NCBI RefSeq assembly: GCF_022662335.1
Contig: NZ_JAKNQJ010000006.1
Span: forward strand, 62,001-126,000
Origin: Sphingomonas sp. CROZ-RG-20F-R02-07
GTDB lineage: Bacteria > Pseudomonadota > Alphaproteobacteria > Sphingomonadales > Sphingomonadaceae
DNA length: 64,000 nt
Reading direction: 5' to 3'
Within the stretch, counting starts at the first letter, position 1. Each line of letters opens with the position of its first letter. Shown piece after piece: positions 46,134 through 53,970 of this stretch. A model generated the notes under the pieces. The model saw nothing but the letters and a program-made list of their open reading frames with translations, had not been told where the DNA came from and did no database searches. The position numbers and the translations under genes are program-made.

Positions 46134-46550
46134 TCAGATCAGCGCCAGCTCCGCAAGCTTGCCCACCAGCGCCGCGGGCATCAGCGCCAGCCCGTCGGCA
46201 TCGCCGCCCAGATCGGCGGGCGCGTCCGCGCCCTCGAGATACCGCCAGCCCTGGTGCGCGCGCTTGGGCCGCGCTTGGACGAGGATCACCGCGGGATTGA
46301 TATGGATCGCGACGCGGCCGCCCTCCGCCTCGCCAAACGCCAGGATCGGCGAGCGCGCGACGAGCTGGTGCTTGACGATCCAGAACAGCGAGCCGCCCCC
46401 GCCCGTGGCGCCGGCGACCTCCTCGTGCCGCTTGGGCAGATAGCGCGTGGTGAGGAACACGGGGCCGTCCAGCGCCCGGCCGGCGAGCCGCTCGACGAGC
46501 TGATCGATCTGGGTGATCCCGAACGCGACTTTGGTGAGGTGAAGCGGCAC
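46134..46550 (-). CDS. DUF1489 family protein
   Basis: The protein has 138 residues. The family blocks are PLHLTKVAFGITQ, VFLTTRYLPKRHEE, SLFWIVKHQLVARSPIL and HQGWRYLEGADAPADL. It is conserved mainly in alphaproteobacteria and its function is unknown. GTG 46550 is chosen because it gives the canonical PLHLTKVA N-terminus; an ATG at 46610 would run into mgtE. It lies 31 bases downstream of mgtE and is probably co-transcribed with it. Confidence 0.88.
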   Translation of the reverse strand: MPLHLTKVAFGITQIDQLVERLAGRALDGPVFLTTRYLPKRHEEVAGATGGGGSLFWIVKHQLVARSPILAFGEAEGGRVAIHINPAVILVQARPKRAHQGWRYLEGADAPADLGGDADGLALMPAALVGKLAELALI

Positions 46551-46581
46551 GCGCTGCAGATGTGGCGTCGGGCCGCCGCGA

Positions 46582-47991
46582 TCAAGCGTGAAGGTGGAAC
46601 AGCGTCGCAAGGCCGAGGAACACGCCGAAGCCCAGGCAATCGGTCATCATCGTCACGAACACCGCCGACGACACCGCCGGATCAAGCCGCCAGCGATCGA
46701 GCGCGACCGGGATCAGCACGCCCGACAGCCCCGCGACGAGGTTGTTGATGAGGATCGACGCGCCGAAGACCAGCGCCAGCGGCGCGTTGTGATAGATGAC
46801 GAACGCACCGCCGCCGATCATCAGCCCGAGCATGAGCCCGTTGGCCAGCGCGATGCGGAATTCGCGGAAGATCATCCACCAGGTGTTCGAATCGGTGAGC
46901 TGGTTGGTCGCGATCGCGCGCACGACGACGGCGAGCGTCTGCGTGCCCGCATTGCCGCCCATGCCCGACACGATCGTCATCAGCGCCGAGAGCAATGCGA
47001 AGCCGGCGATTACCGAATCGAACAGGTCGATGACCGCGGCGGCGACCATCGCGGTGAAGAAGTTGATGACCAGCCACAGCACGCGCGTGCGCACCGTCAG
47101 CGCGATCGGCTCGTTGATGTCGCCGTCGCCCGCGCCCGACAGGCGCAGCACGTCCTCGCCCGCCTCCTGCTGGATGATGTGGACGATGTCGTCGACGGTT
47201 ATCATGCCGACGAGGCGGCCGGCCTGATCCACCACCGCGGCCGAGATCAGCGCGTATTTCTGGAAGCGCAGCGCTACCTCTTCCTGATCCATGTCGACTG
47301 GGATCAGCGTCTGTTCGCGCTTCATCACGTCGCCGATCGCGATCCCGCGCGGGGTGCGCAGGATCCAAGAGAGCGCGACCGTGCCGACCGGCTTGTGCGC
47401 GGGATCGACGACGAAGATTTCCCAGAAATCGGTCGTCAGTTCTTCATGGCCGCGCAGATAGTCGATCGCGTCGCCGACGGTCCAATGTTCGGGCACCGCG
47501 ATCAGCTCGCGCTGCATCAGGCGGCCGGCGGTCTCCTCGGGATAGGAGAGCGCCTCCTCAATGGCGGCGCGGTCGTCGGGCTCCATCGCACGGAGCACCT
47601 CGCGCTGCTCGGCGGGCTCCATGTCCTCGATGATCGCCACCGCATCGTCGGTGTCGAGCTCGGCGGCGAGGTCGGCCACCTCGTGCGGTTCGAGCGCGTC
47701 GATCAGGTCCTCGCGGACATAATCGTTCATCTCGGCGAACACGTCGCCGTCGAGCAGATCGGCGACCGCGTGGGCAAGATCGGCGCGATCCTCGCGCGGG
47801 GTCAGCTCGAACAGATCGGCGATGTCGGCGGGGTGGAGCGGCTCGACCAGCGCGCGCGCGCCCTCGGTGTCGCCCGCCTCGACCGCGTCGTTCACCGCGC
47901 GGACGAATTCGGGTCTCAGCCGATCGTCGCGATCGAGCTGGGTCTCGCTTTCCACCTGGCCAGGGGCCGGGGCAAGCTCGGTGTCGGTCAT
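46582..47991 (-). CDS. mgtE: Magnesium transporter MgtE
   Basis: The product has 469 residues. An N-terminal superhelical domain (about 25-150; HPADIADLFELTPREDR, DTDDAVAIIEDM) is followed by two CBS domains (about 155-280) that sense Mg2+. The C-terminal five-helix channel carries the signature SGMGGNAGTQTLAV. It forms a dimeric Mg2+-selective channel at the inner membrane. A GGGAGG ribosome site precedes the ATG. Confidence 0.95.
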   Translation of the reverse strand: MTDTELAPAPGQVESETQLDRDDRLRPEFVRAVNDAVEAGDTEGARALVEPLHPADIADLFELTPREDRADLAHAVADLLDGDVFAEMNDYVREDLIDALEPHEVADLAAELDTDDAVAIIEDMEPAEQREVLRAMEPDDRAAIEEALSYPEETAGRLMQRELIAVPEHWTVGDAIDYLRGHEELTTDFWEIFVVDPAHKPVGTVALSWILRTPRGIAIGDVMKREQTLIPVDMDQEEVALRFQKYALISAAVVDQAGRLVGMITVDDIVHIIQQEAGEDVLRLSGAGDGDINEPIALTVRTRVLWLVINFFTAMVAAAVIDLFDSVIAGFALLSALMTIVSGMGGNAGTQTLAVVVRAIATNQLTDSNTWWMIFREFRIALANGLMLGLMIGGGAFVIYHNAPLALVFGASILINNLVAGLSGVLIPVALDRWRLDPAVSSAVFVTMMTDCLGFGVFLGLATLFHLHA

Positions 47992-48038
47992 GGCGCGCCT
48001 CCCGTCCGGATGCCGCTGCCTAGCCGCGAAGTCGCGCG

Positions 48039-48067
48039 TTTGCCAGCGGCGCTCGCGCTCCCTATCT
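48039..48067 (+). promoter_or_regulatory. Putative promoter of the cyclophilin gene
   Basis: TTTGCC (48039-48044), a 17-base spacer and CTATCT (48062-48067) give a transcript start near 48075. Here a normal leader with AGGAGA before the ATG is present, in contrast to the leaderless cases. Confidence 0.45.
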
Positions 48068-48098
48068 GATCGCCAACACTTTTTTAGGAGACCCTTTC

Positions 48099-48569
48099 AT
48101 GGCCGATACCCCCGAGACGCTGACGATGACTCTGGATGCCAATGCCGGCGGCGGCGGCGACGTGACGATCAAGCTGCGCCCCGATCTGGCGCCCGAGCAT
48201 GTCAAGCGTATCGCCGAACTGGCGAACGAGGGCTTTTACGACGGCGTCGTGTTTCACCGTGTGATCCCGGGCTTCATGGCGCAGGGCGGCGATCCCACCG
48301 GCACCGGCATGCACGGCAGCGACAAGCCGAACCTGAAGGCCGAATTCTCGGCCGAGCCGCATGTGCGCGGCGTGTGCTCGATGGCGCGCACCAACGATCC
48401 GAACTCGGCCAATTCGCAGTTCTTCATCGTGTTCGACGATGCCCGCTTCCTCGACAAGCAATATACCGTGTGGGGCGAAGTGACCGACGGCATGGCGCTG
48501 ATCGACGCGCTGCCCAAGGGCGAGCCGCCGCGCGAGCCGGGCAAGATCGTCAAGATGCGCGCGGCCTGA
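48099..48569 (+). CDS. Cyclophilin-type peptidyl-prolyl isomerase
   Basis: This 156-residue cytoplasmic cyclophilin has VVFHRVIPGFMAQGGDPTGTG, with the catalytic Arg in FHRVI. The core also includes FSAEPHVRGVCSMARTNDPNSANSQFFI and the GEVTDGMALIDAL end. It speeds cis-trans isomerisation at proline during protein folding. No signal peptide is visible. A weak inverted repeat (GGCCTGA/TCAGGCC) follows its stop. Confidence 0.95.
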   Translation: MADTPETLTMTLDANAGGGGDVTIKLRPDLAPEHVKRIAELANEGFYDGVVFHRVIPGFMAQGGDPTGTGMHGSDKPNLKAEFSAEPHVRGVCSMARTNDPNSANSQFFIVFDDARFLDKQYTVWGEVTDGMALIDALPKGEPPREPGKIVKMRAA

Positions 48570-48590
48570 TCCGCGGGCGGGCGAGCGGGT

Positions 48591-49481
48591 TCAGGCCTTC
48601 TCGTCCGCCAGCGTTTCGATCAGCCAGTCGCGGAACAGGCGCACGGGTTTCTGCAGCAGCGCGCGCGGGCGGCAGACGAACCAATAGCTGTACGGGCTTT
48701 CGACCGAGATATCGAACAATTGCACCAGCCGCGGATCGGCGGCGTCGGCGAAATGGCTCTGGTGCATGAACGCGACGCCCAGCCCCTGCGCGGCGGCCTC
48801 CAGCATCAGCGGCCCCGAATCGAACAGGTCGATCGCCAGCGGCTCGATTCCTTCCAGCCCGGCCTGGGTGCGCCAGGCGGTGAAATTCTCCGACATCTCG
48901 CGGTGTACCAGCGCAGTCAGCCCGGAAATTTGTTCGGGGCGGGTGATCGGATCGGGGCCGTCGAGCAGCGTCTTCGCGCCGATCAGATATACCGAATTGC
49001 GATCGAGCCGCTTGGCATAGAGCGCGGGATCGATCTCGCGCGCCAGCGCGATCACCGCATCCAGCCCCTCGCCCAGCCGGGCGATGCCGTGCGCGGCGGT
49101 GTCGATGTCGAGATGCAGCTCGGGATGCGCGAGGCGCAGCGAGCCCAGACGCGGGAACAGCCGCTGCGAGGCGAAGAGCGGCAGCACGCCCAGCCGCAGC
49201 CGCAGCACGTCGCCACCGCTCGTCATCGCCTCCACCGCGTCGGAGAGCTGATCGAGCACGGGCGCGATCTGCCCGAGCAGCCGCTCGCCATCCGCATTGG
49301 GCGACATCGCCTGGTGGCGCCGATCGAACAGCGGCTTGCCGATGAAGCGTTCGAGGCTCTGCACCCGCCGGCTGAGCGCGGGGGCGGACAGCGCCAGTTC
49401 CTGCGCGGCGGCCTTGATCGAGCCGAGCCGCGCGACCTGCACGAACGCCTCGATCGCGCCGAGTGGCGGCAGCCTGCGCAT
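48591..49481 (-). CDS. LysR-type transcriptional regulator (GcvA-like)
   Basis: The product has 296 residues. The N-terminal winged helix is LPPLGAIEAFVQVARLGSIKAAAQELALSAPALSRRVQSLE, and a LysR substrate domain follows. The start LPPLxAIxxF is typical of GcvA-like regulators. ATG 49481 is supported by a strong GGGAGAGGGGGAAGG just upstream. A promoter and a perfect palindrome upstream suggest autoregulation. The target and effector are unknown. Confidence 0.9.
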   Translation of the reverse strand: MRRLPPLGAIEAFVQVARLGSIKAAAQELALSAPALSRRVQSLERFIGKPLFDRRHQAMSPNADGERLLGQIAPVLDQLSDAVEAMTSGGDVLRLRLGVLPLFASQRLFPRLGSLRLAHPELHLDIDTAAHGIARLGEGLDAVIALAREIDPALYAKRLDRNSVYLIGAKTLLDGPDPITRPEQISGLTALVHREMSENFTAWRTQAGLEGIEPLAIDLFDSGPLMLEAAAQGLGVAFMHQSHFADAADPRLVQLFDISVESPYSYWFVCRPRALLQKPVRLFRDWLIETLADEKA

Positions 49482-49518
49482 CCTTCCCCCTCTCCCTATG
49501 CCGGTAGCGCTAACGTAC

Positions 49519-49537
49519 GATTGCAACAATTGCAATC
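49519..49537. promoter_or_regulatory. Palindrome likely bound by the LysR regulator
   Basis: GATTGCAA and TTGCAATC form perfect 8-base arms separated by CAA. The ATTGC...GCAAT core fits the T-N11-A layout of LysR-type operators. It lies just downstream of and partly overlaps the -10 of the lysR promoter, so binding would repress the gene itself. Confidence 0.6.
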
Positions 49538-49562
49538 ATAGCATTGCCCTTCGCACTTGCAA
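49535..49562 (-). promoter_or_regulatory. Putative promoter of the lysR gene
   Basis: On the minus strand TTGCAA (49562-49557), a 16-base spacer and TATGAT (49540-49535) form a good sigma-70-type promoter about 50 bases upstream of the ATG at 49481. Confidence 0.6.
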
Positions 49563-49563
49563 C

Positions 49564-49653
49564 ATGATCGTCCGCGCGGCATTCGGAACAGGCCTTTCAG
49601 GCATCCTCTCCTAAAAACTTTCACGGGTCGGCCTTCGGGTCGGCCCTTTTTTT
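49564..49653 (+). ncRNA. Candidate small RNA or leader ending at an orphan terminator
   Basis: A strong plus-strand terminator at 49625-49653 has no plus-strand gene before it for a kilobase. The stretch upstream contains CCTCTCCT, which could pair with ribosome-binding sites, and a 16-codon frame from ATG 49564 to TAA 49614 (MIVRAAFGTGLSGILS) without a ribosome site. The 5' end is not known and no clear plus-strand promoter was found, so this is a tentative call. Confidence 0.3.
49625..49653 (+). terminator. Intrinsic terminator with UUCG tetraloop
   Basis: Nine pairs (GGGTCGGCC with GGGTCGGCCC, two G-T wobbles) close on a C(TTCG)G loop and are followed by seven T. It lies 71 bases before the CDC48-like gene and terminates plus-strand transcription arriving from upstream. 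Confidence 0.85.
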
Positions 49654-49723
49654 GTCCCTCGCAACCGCGGACCTGCGTTCCCATCTCACGCCCTTGGGTG
49701 CGTTACGGGACGGAAGAACGGAT

Positions 49724-51991
49724 ATGGCGGACGGGGACGCGGCGATGCGCAAGATACAGGTGGCGAACAGCCGGCCCGAGGATAGCGGGCGGGGTCTCGC
49801 GCATCTGCCGCGCACGCTGCTGGCCGCGCTCCAGATCGGCGAAGGCGACGTGATCGAGATCGTCGGCAAGCAGTCGACACCCGCGCGTGCCGTTTTTCCC
49901 TATGACGAAGACGAGGGGCTGGACATCATCCGTCTCGACGGCCTCCAGCGCGCCAATGCCGGCGTCGGCTCGGGCGATTTCGTCGAGGTGCGCAAGGCCG
50001 AATCCAAGCCCGCGACGCGCGTCGTCTTCGCCCCCGCCCAGCAGAATCTGCGGTTGCAGGGATCGACCAACGCGCTGAAGCGCACCTTTCTGGGCCGGCC
50101 GCTGGCGCAGGGCGACGTGGTGACGACGGCGGGGCACCAGCGCGTCGGCAACGTGCCGCCGCACGTCCGCCAGTTCATGAACGCGCCCGCCTATGCGCTG
50201 CAGGAGATCCGCCTGCTGGTGGTGGCGGCCAGCCCCAAGGGCATCGTCCATATCGACGAGACGACCGAGATCGAGCTGCGCGCCGAATATGAGGAGCCCG
50301 CCGCCGCGCGCCGCGCCGACGTCACCTATGACGATATCGGCGGCATGGGCCAGACGATCGACCAGCTGCGCGAGATGGTCGAGCTGCCGCTCCGCTATCC
50401 CGAGCTGTTCCAGCGCCTGGGCGTCGATCCGCCCAAGGGGCTGTTGCTCTATGGCCCGCCGGGCACGGGCAAGACGCGGCTGGCGCGTGCGGTGGCCAAC
50501 GAATCGGACGCGCAGTTCTTCCTCGTCAACGGACCCGAGATCATGGGCTCGGCGTACGGCGAATCGGAAAAGCGGTTGCGCGACGTGTTCGAGGAGGCGA
50601 CCAAAAACGCGCCCTCCATCGTGTTCATCGACGAGATCGATTCGATCGCACCCAAGCGCGGACAGGTGTCGGGGGAGGCGGAGAAGCGCCTCGTCGCGCA
50701 GCTGCTGACGCTGATGGACGGGCTGGAGGCGCGCGCGAACCTCGTCGTGATCGCCGCGACCAACCGGCCCGAGGCGATCGACGAGGCGCTTCGGCGGCCG
50801 GGCCGGTTCGACCGAGAGATCGTGGTCGGCGTGCCCGACGAGCGCGGGCGGCGCGAGATCATCGGCATCCACACCCGCGGCATGCCGCTCGGCGACCGCG
50901 TCGATCTCGACGAGCTGGCGCGCACCACCTTCGGATTCGTCGGCGCGGATCTGGCGGCGTTGGCGCGCGAGGCGGCGATCGAGGCGGTGCGCCGGATCAT
51001 GCCGCGGCTCAACCTGGAGGAGCGGACGATCCCCGCCGACGTGCTCGACGACCTGTCGGTGACGCGCGAGGACTTCCTGGAGGCGCTCAAACGCGTCCAG
51101 CCGAGCGCGATGCGCGAGGTGATGGTCCAGGCGCCCAACGTCGCCTGGACCGATGTCGGCGGGCTGGACGATGCGCAGATGCGGCTGAAGGAAGGCGTCG
51201 AGCTGCCGCTGAAGGACCCCGATGCGTTCCGCCGGCTCGGCATCCGCCCGGCCAAGGGGTTCCTGCTCTACGGCCCGCCGGGCACCGGCAAGACGCTGTT
51301 GGCCAAGGCGGTCGCGCGCGAGGCGCAGGCCAATTTCATCGCCACCAAATCGAGCGACCTGCTGAGCAAATGGTATGGCGAGAGCGAGCAGCAGATCGCG
51401 CGGCTGTTCGCCCGCGCACGGCAGGTGGCGCCGTGCGTGATCTTCATCGACGAGCTCGATTCGCTGGTGCCCGCGCGCGGCGGTGGCCTGGGCGAGCCGC
51501 AGGTGACCGAACGCGTGGTGAACACGATCTTGGCCGAGATGGACGGGCTCGAGGAGCTGCAATCGGTGGTGGTGATCGGCGCCACCAACCGCCCCAATCT
51601 GGTCGACCCTGCGCTGCTGCGGCCGGGGCGGTTCGACGAGCTGATCTATGTCGGCGTGCCCGATCGGGCGGGGCGGCGGCGGATCCTCGGCATCCAGACG
51701 CAGAAGATGCCGCTCGACGGCGACGTCGATCTGGACGTGGTGGCGGAGCGCACCGAGCGGTTCACCGGCGCGGACCTCGAGGATGTGGTGCGCCGCGCCG
51801 GGCTCGTGGCGCTGCGCCGCAGCCTGGAGAGCCGCAGCGTGACGATGGCCGATTTCGAGGCGGCGCTCACCGAGGCACGCGCCTCGGTGACGCCCGAGAT
51901 GGAGCGCGACTATGCGCAGATGGCCTCGCGGTTGAAGCAGGACGCCGCCGCGATCCAGCCGATCGGCTTCGCCTTTCCGGCGCGGACCTAG
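49724..51991 (+). CDS. CDC48/VCP-like AAA ATPase
   Basis: This 755-residue protein has an N-terminal double-psi barrel and CDC48 domain 2 (about 1-185; VANSRPEDSGRGLAHLPRTLL) and two AAA modules. The first has Walker A GPPGTGKTRLA and Walker B IVFIDEIDSIAPKR; the second has GPPGTGKTLLA and VIFIDELDSLVPAR, each with an SRH arginine block (RRPGRFDRE, LRPGRFDE). The architecture matches archaeal VAT and eukaryotic Cdc48, which unfold proteins. ATG 49724 is chosen for GGAAG upstream and the family N-terminus. The client proteins in bacteria are unknown. Confidence 0.93.
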   Translation: MADGDAAMRKIQVANSRPEDSGRGLAHLPRTLLAALQIGEGDVIEIVGKQSTPARAVFPYDEDEGLDIIRLDGLQRANAGVGSGDFVEVRKAESKPATRVVFAPAQQNLRLQGSTNALKRTFLGRPLAQGDVVTTAGHQRVGNVPPHVRQFMNAPAYALQEIRLLVVAASPKGIVHIDETTEIELRAEYEEPAAARRADVTYDDIGGMGQTIDQLREMVELPLRYPELFQRLGVDPPKGLLLYGPPGTGKTRLARAVANESDAQFFLVNGPEIMGSAYGESEKRLRDVFEEATKNAPSIVFIDEIDSIAPKRGQVSGEAEKRLVAQLLTLMDGLEARANLVVIAATNRPEAIDEALRRPGRFDREIVVGVPDERGRREIIGIHTRGMPLGDRVDLDELARTTFGFVGADLAALAREAAIEAVRRIMPRLNLEERTIPADVLDDLSVTREDFLEALKRVQPSAMREVMVQAPNVAWTDVGGLDDAQMRLKEGVELPLKDPDAFRRLGIRPAKGFLLYGPPGTGKTLLAKAVAREAQANFIATKSSDLLSKWYGESEQQIARLFARARQVAPCVIFIDELDSLVPARGGGLGEPQVTERVVNTILAEMDGLEELQSVVVIGATNRPNLVDPALLRPGRFDELIYVGVPDRAGRRRILGIQTQKMPLDGDVDLDVVAERTERFTGADLEDVVRRAGLVALRRSLESRSVTMADFEAALTEARASVTPEMERDYAQMASRLKQDAAAIQPIGFAFPART

Positions 51992-52033
51992 ACGCGGGGG
52001 ATGGGGGCGCCGCGGCGTTCCCATCCCCCGCGT
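51992..52033. other. GC-rich perfect hairpin after the CDC48-like gene
   Basis: The 14-bp arms ACGCGGGGGATGGG (51992-52005) and CCCATCCCCCGCGT (52020-52033) surround a 14-base loop. It begins right at the stop codon of the ATPase gene. No T-run follows, so it is either a weak terminator or a transcript-end stabiliser. Confidence 0.55.
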
Positions 52034-52054
52034 GGCGGCGCAGCGGCGGCGGCG

Positions 52055-52060
52055 CTATAC
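52055..52060 (+). promoter_or_regulatory. Putative -10 element of the DUF72 gene
   Basis: CTATAC ends 7 bases before the ATG at 52068. No Shine-Dalgarno is present and the -35 region is weak. The spacing matches the other predicted leaderless genes. Confidence 0.35.
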
Positions 52061-52067
52061 CGGCACG

Positions 52068-52868
52068 ATGACGCAGGCAGCGATTCGCATCGGCATCGGA
52101 GGCTGGACGTACGAGCCCTGGCGCGGGACCTTCTTTCCCGACAAATGGCCGCAGAAGCGCGAGCTCGACTATGCTGCCACACACGTCACCGCGATCGAGG
52201 TGAACGGCACCTATTATGGCAGCCAGAAGCCTGCAACCTTTGCCGCCTGGGCCAAGGCGGTGCCGGACGGATTCGTCTTCACGCTGAAGGCGTCGCGTTA
52301 CTGCACCAACCGCAAGGTGCTGGCGGATGCGGGCGAATCGATCGCGCGCTTCACCGGACAGGGCATCGTCGAACTGGGCGACCGGCTGGGGCCGATCCTG
52401 TGGCAGTTCATGGCGACCAAGGCGTTCGATGCCGAGGATTTCGGCGCGTTCCTCAAGCTCCTGCCCGCCGAGCAGGACGGGATCGCGCTGCGCCATGCGG
52501 TGCAGGTGCGCCACGAAAGCTTCGCGGTGCCCGAATTCGTCGCCCTGTGCCGCGCGGCGGGGGTGGCGATCGTGTATGCCGATTCGGCCGACCATCCCGC
52601 GATCGCCGACGTGACGGGCGATTTCGTCTATGCCCGGCTGGAAAATGCCGAGGAGCCCATCCCCACCGGCTATGCGCCCGACGCGCTGGACCGCTGGGCG
52701 GAGGCCGCGCGGATCTGGGCGGGCGGCGGCCAGCCCGACGGGCTGCCCTATGCCGACCCGACCCCGCCGGAGCAACGCCCGCGCGAGACGTTCCTCTTCT
52801 TCATCAACGGCGCCAAGGTCCGCGCGCCGCATGGCGCGATGGCGCTGATCGAACGGGTGTCGGGGTAA
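52068..52868 (+). CDS. DUF72 family protein
   Basis: This 266-residue TIM-barrel-like protein has IRIGIGGWTYEPWRGTFFPDKWPQ at the N-terminus, AIEVNGTYYG, PDGFVFTLKASRY and the C-terminal FLFFINGAKVRAPHGAMAL. The family is widespread but its function is unknown; an endonuclease-like fold has been suggested for it. ATG 52068 gives the usual family start. It is the last intact gene before the low-GC island. Confidence 0.9.
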   Translation: MTQAAIRIGIGGWTYEPWRGTFFPDKWPQKRELDYAATHVTAIEVNGTYYGSQKPATFAAWAKAVPDGFVFTLKASRYCTNRKVLADAGESIARFTGQGIVELGDRLGPILWQFMATKAFDAEDFGAFLKLLPAEQDGIALRHAVQVRHESFAVPEFVALCRAAGVAIVYADSADHPAIADVTGDFVYARLENAEEPIPTGYAPDALDRWAEAARIWAGGGQPDGLPYADPTPPEQRPRETFLFFINGAKVRAPHGAMALIERVSG

Positions 52869-53064
52869 GCGGCGGCGGGTTCGCGTGACCTGAAGGGGCG
52901 CGGGAGGCGGCGGTGGATCGTGGTCGGTCATCTAGGAGGGTCTCAAGTGGCTGTCGTTACCTGCTCACATCGGCTTGCCTCCTGATGACGCATGGTTCAG
53001 CGTCGGCTTTGCGGGTTCGGTTGCGCCTTTCTGCAGCAAGGGTACTTCTTCACTGAGTGGCTAT

Positions 53065-53760
53065 TTGACAAGTCTCCGAACAAGATACGGCGCTCACCTC
53101 GTTGTGCTGGTTACCGCGCCGGTATTGCTCAGTGGCTGCTTCGGTAGTCGGTGGGCAAATTTGGATATCCGTTTGCGCCATAGTGGATGGCAGACAAGTC
53201 GTCAGCCGAACAATATGGAAGACCCGCTTCTTTGAGTCGTTCCCCACAGGAGGTTATGAGCAAGAGCTCGGCACGGCTTTAGTCGTTCCTGTAGGAAGCC
53301 ATCAATATGTGTTCGGTCTGTTCAAGCTGTATCTTATGGGGGGCGCTTTCGAGTCTGGCATGGCAACCGCTCTGGACAACTACGAGTCGCTGAGGCGCCA
53401 GCGACTGAATTTAGGCTCGGCACCCAGTGGGCGAGAGTCTGAGAGAAACCATACAATTCAAGAACTGGGGTGGCGACGTGCCGCTATTTGTCAAAAACGG
53501 AAGATGGTTTTGGCCGGCGAGCTTGCCTTACTTTTGTTTATTTTCGGCAACTCAACGATCCAAAATCGCTTCGCCTCCTTATGCCGGGACAAAGTGCTAA
53601 TTTAGGCGGACATAAGGTAACGATTAATCGGGTGACAATCGGTTTCAGCCCGGATCCTGCCGCCCCTGCCCGATCCCTGCCAGATCTTCCCGTTTTGCGC
53701 GGCAAGCCCTCTACCTTGGTTGGCGTCATCCCGCCAGGAGAGGACTTGTATCATGCAACC
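53065..53760 (+). pseudogene. Frameshifted remnant of a lipoprotein gene
   Basis: A signal with lipobox reads from TTG 53065 (HLVVLVTAPVLLSGCFGSRW). Coding sense then continues in a second frame (IVDGRQVVSRTIWKTRFFES, YESLRRQRLNLGSAP), a third (IQFKNWGGDVPLFVKNGRWFW) and back to the first (YFRQLNDPKSLRLLMPGQ). Each change is a net extra base in the same direction, at about 53157, 53430 and 53545. Joined, the pieces resemble a family of proteobacterial lipoproteins of about 200 residues that I recall only loosely. The gene cannot give a functional product as written. Confidence 0.55.
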
Positions 53761-53869
53761 CCCGTCCGGGTTTCGGATTTTCGGAGAACAGCAAATGCAG
53801 AACAATCTTCTTTATGCGCTGCTCTCCTTGGACGCGTACAACGAGAGAGAGGGCACAGGTTTTCTATAA
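53753..53869 (+). CDS. Short frame, probable truncated gene start
   Basis: This frame has 38 codons, and the protein includes MQNNLLYALLSLDAYNERE and ends at TAA 53867-53869. A strong AGGAGAGGA ribosome site lies about eight bases upstream, so translation is likely. LLYALLSLDAYN resembles the N-terminus of lipase-like proteins, by memory only. It probably is what remains of a larger gene lost by deletion. Confidence 0.4.
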   Translation: MQPPSGFRIFGEQQMQNNLLYALLSLDAYNEREGTGFL

Positions 53870-53970
53870 AAGTCTTGAAAACAAGGCCACATGTCTTTGT
53901 TCGTGGCGTAAACCAAATGAGAATACAGCTCGGTAAGGCAATAAGCGACGTCCAGCCCCCCCCCCGCCCC

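Larger units (their letters stand above)
52869..53970. other. Low-GC island of decayed genes
   Basis: No intact gene is seen in this 1.1-kb stretch. Base composition drops sharply: 26 of 60 bases in 53521-53580 are G or C, against 50 of 60 in 54241-54300 inside gpsA. It contains a frameshifted lipoprotein-like pseudogene and a truncated 38-codon frame. It ends in a run of ten C (53956-53965) next to the gpsA stop. No transposase, tRNA or obvious target-site duplication was found at the edges. Confidence 0.65.

Noticed and set aside
48564..48598. Terminator after the cyclophilin gene (GGCCTGA/TCAGGCC)
   Set aside because: The stem is only seven pairs with a 21-base loop and no T-run, and it overlaps the stop codons of both converging genes, so chance pairing is likely.
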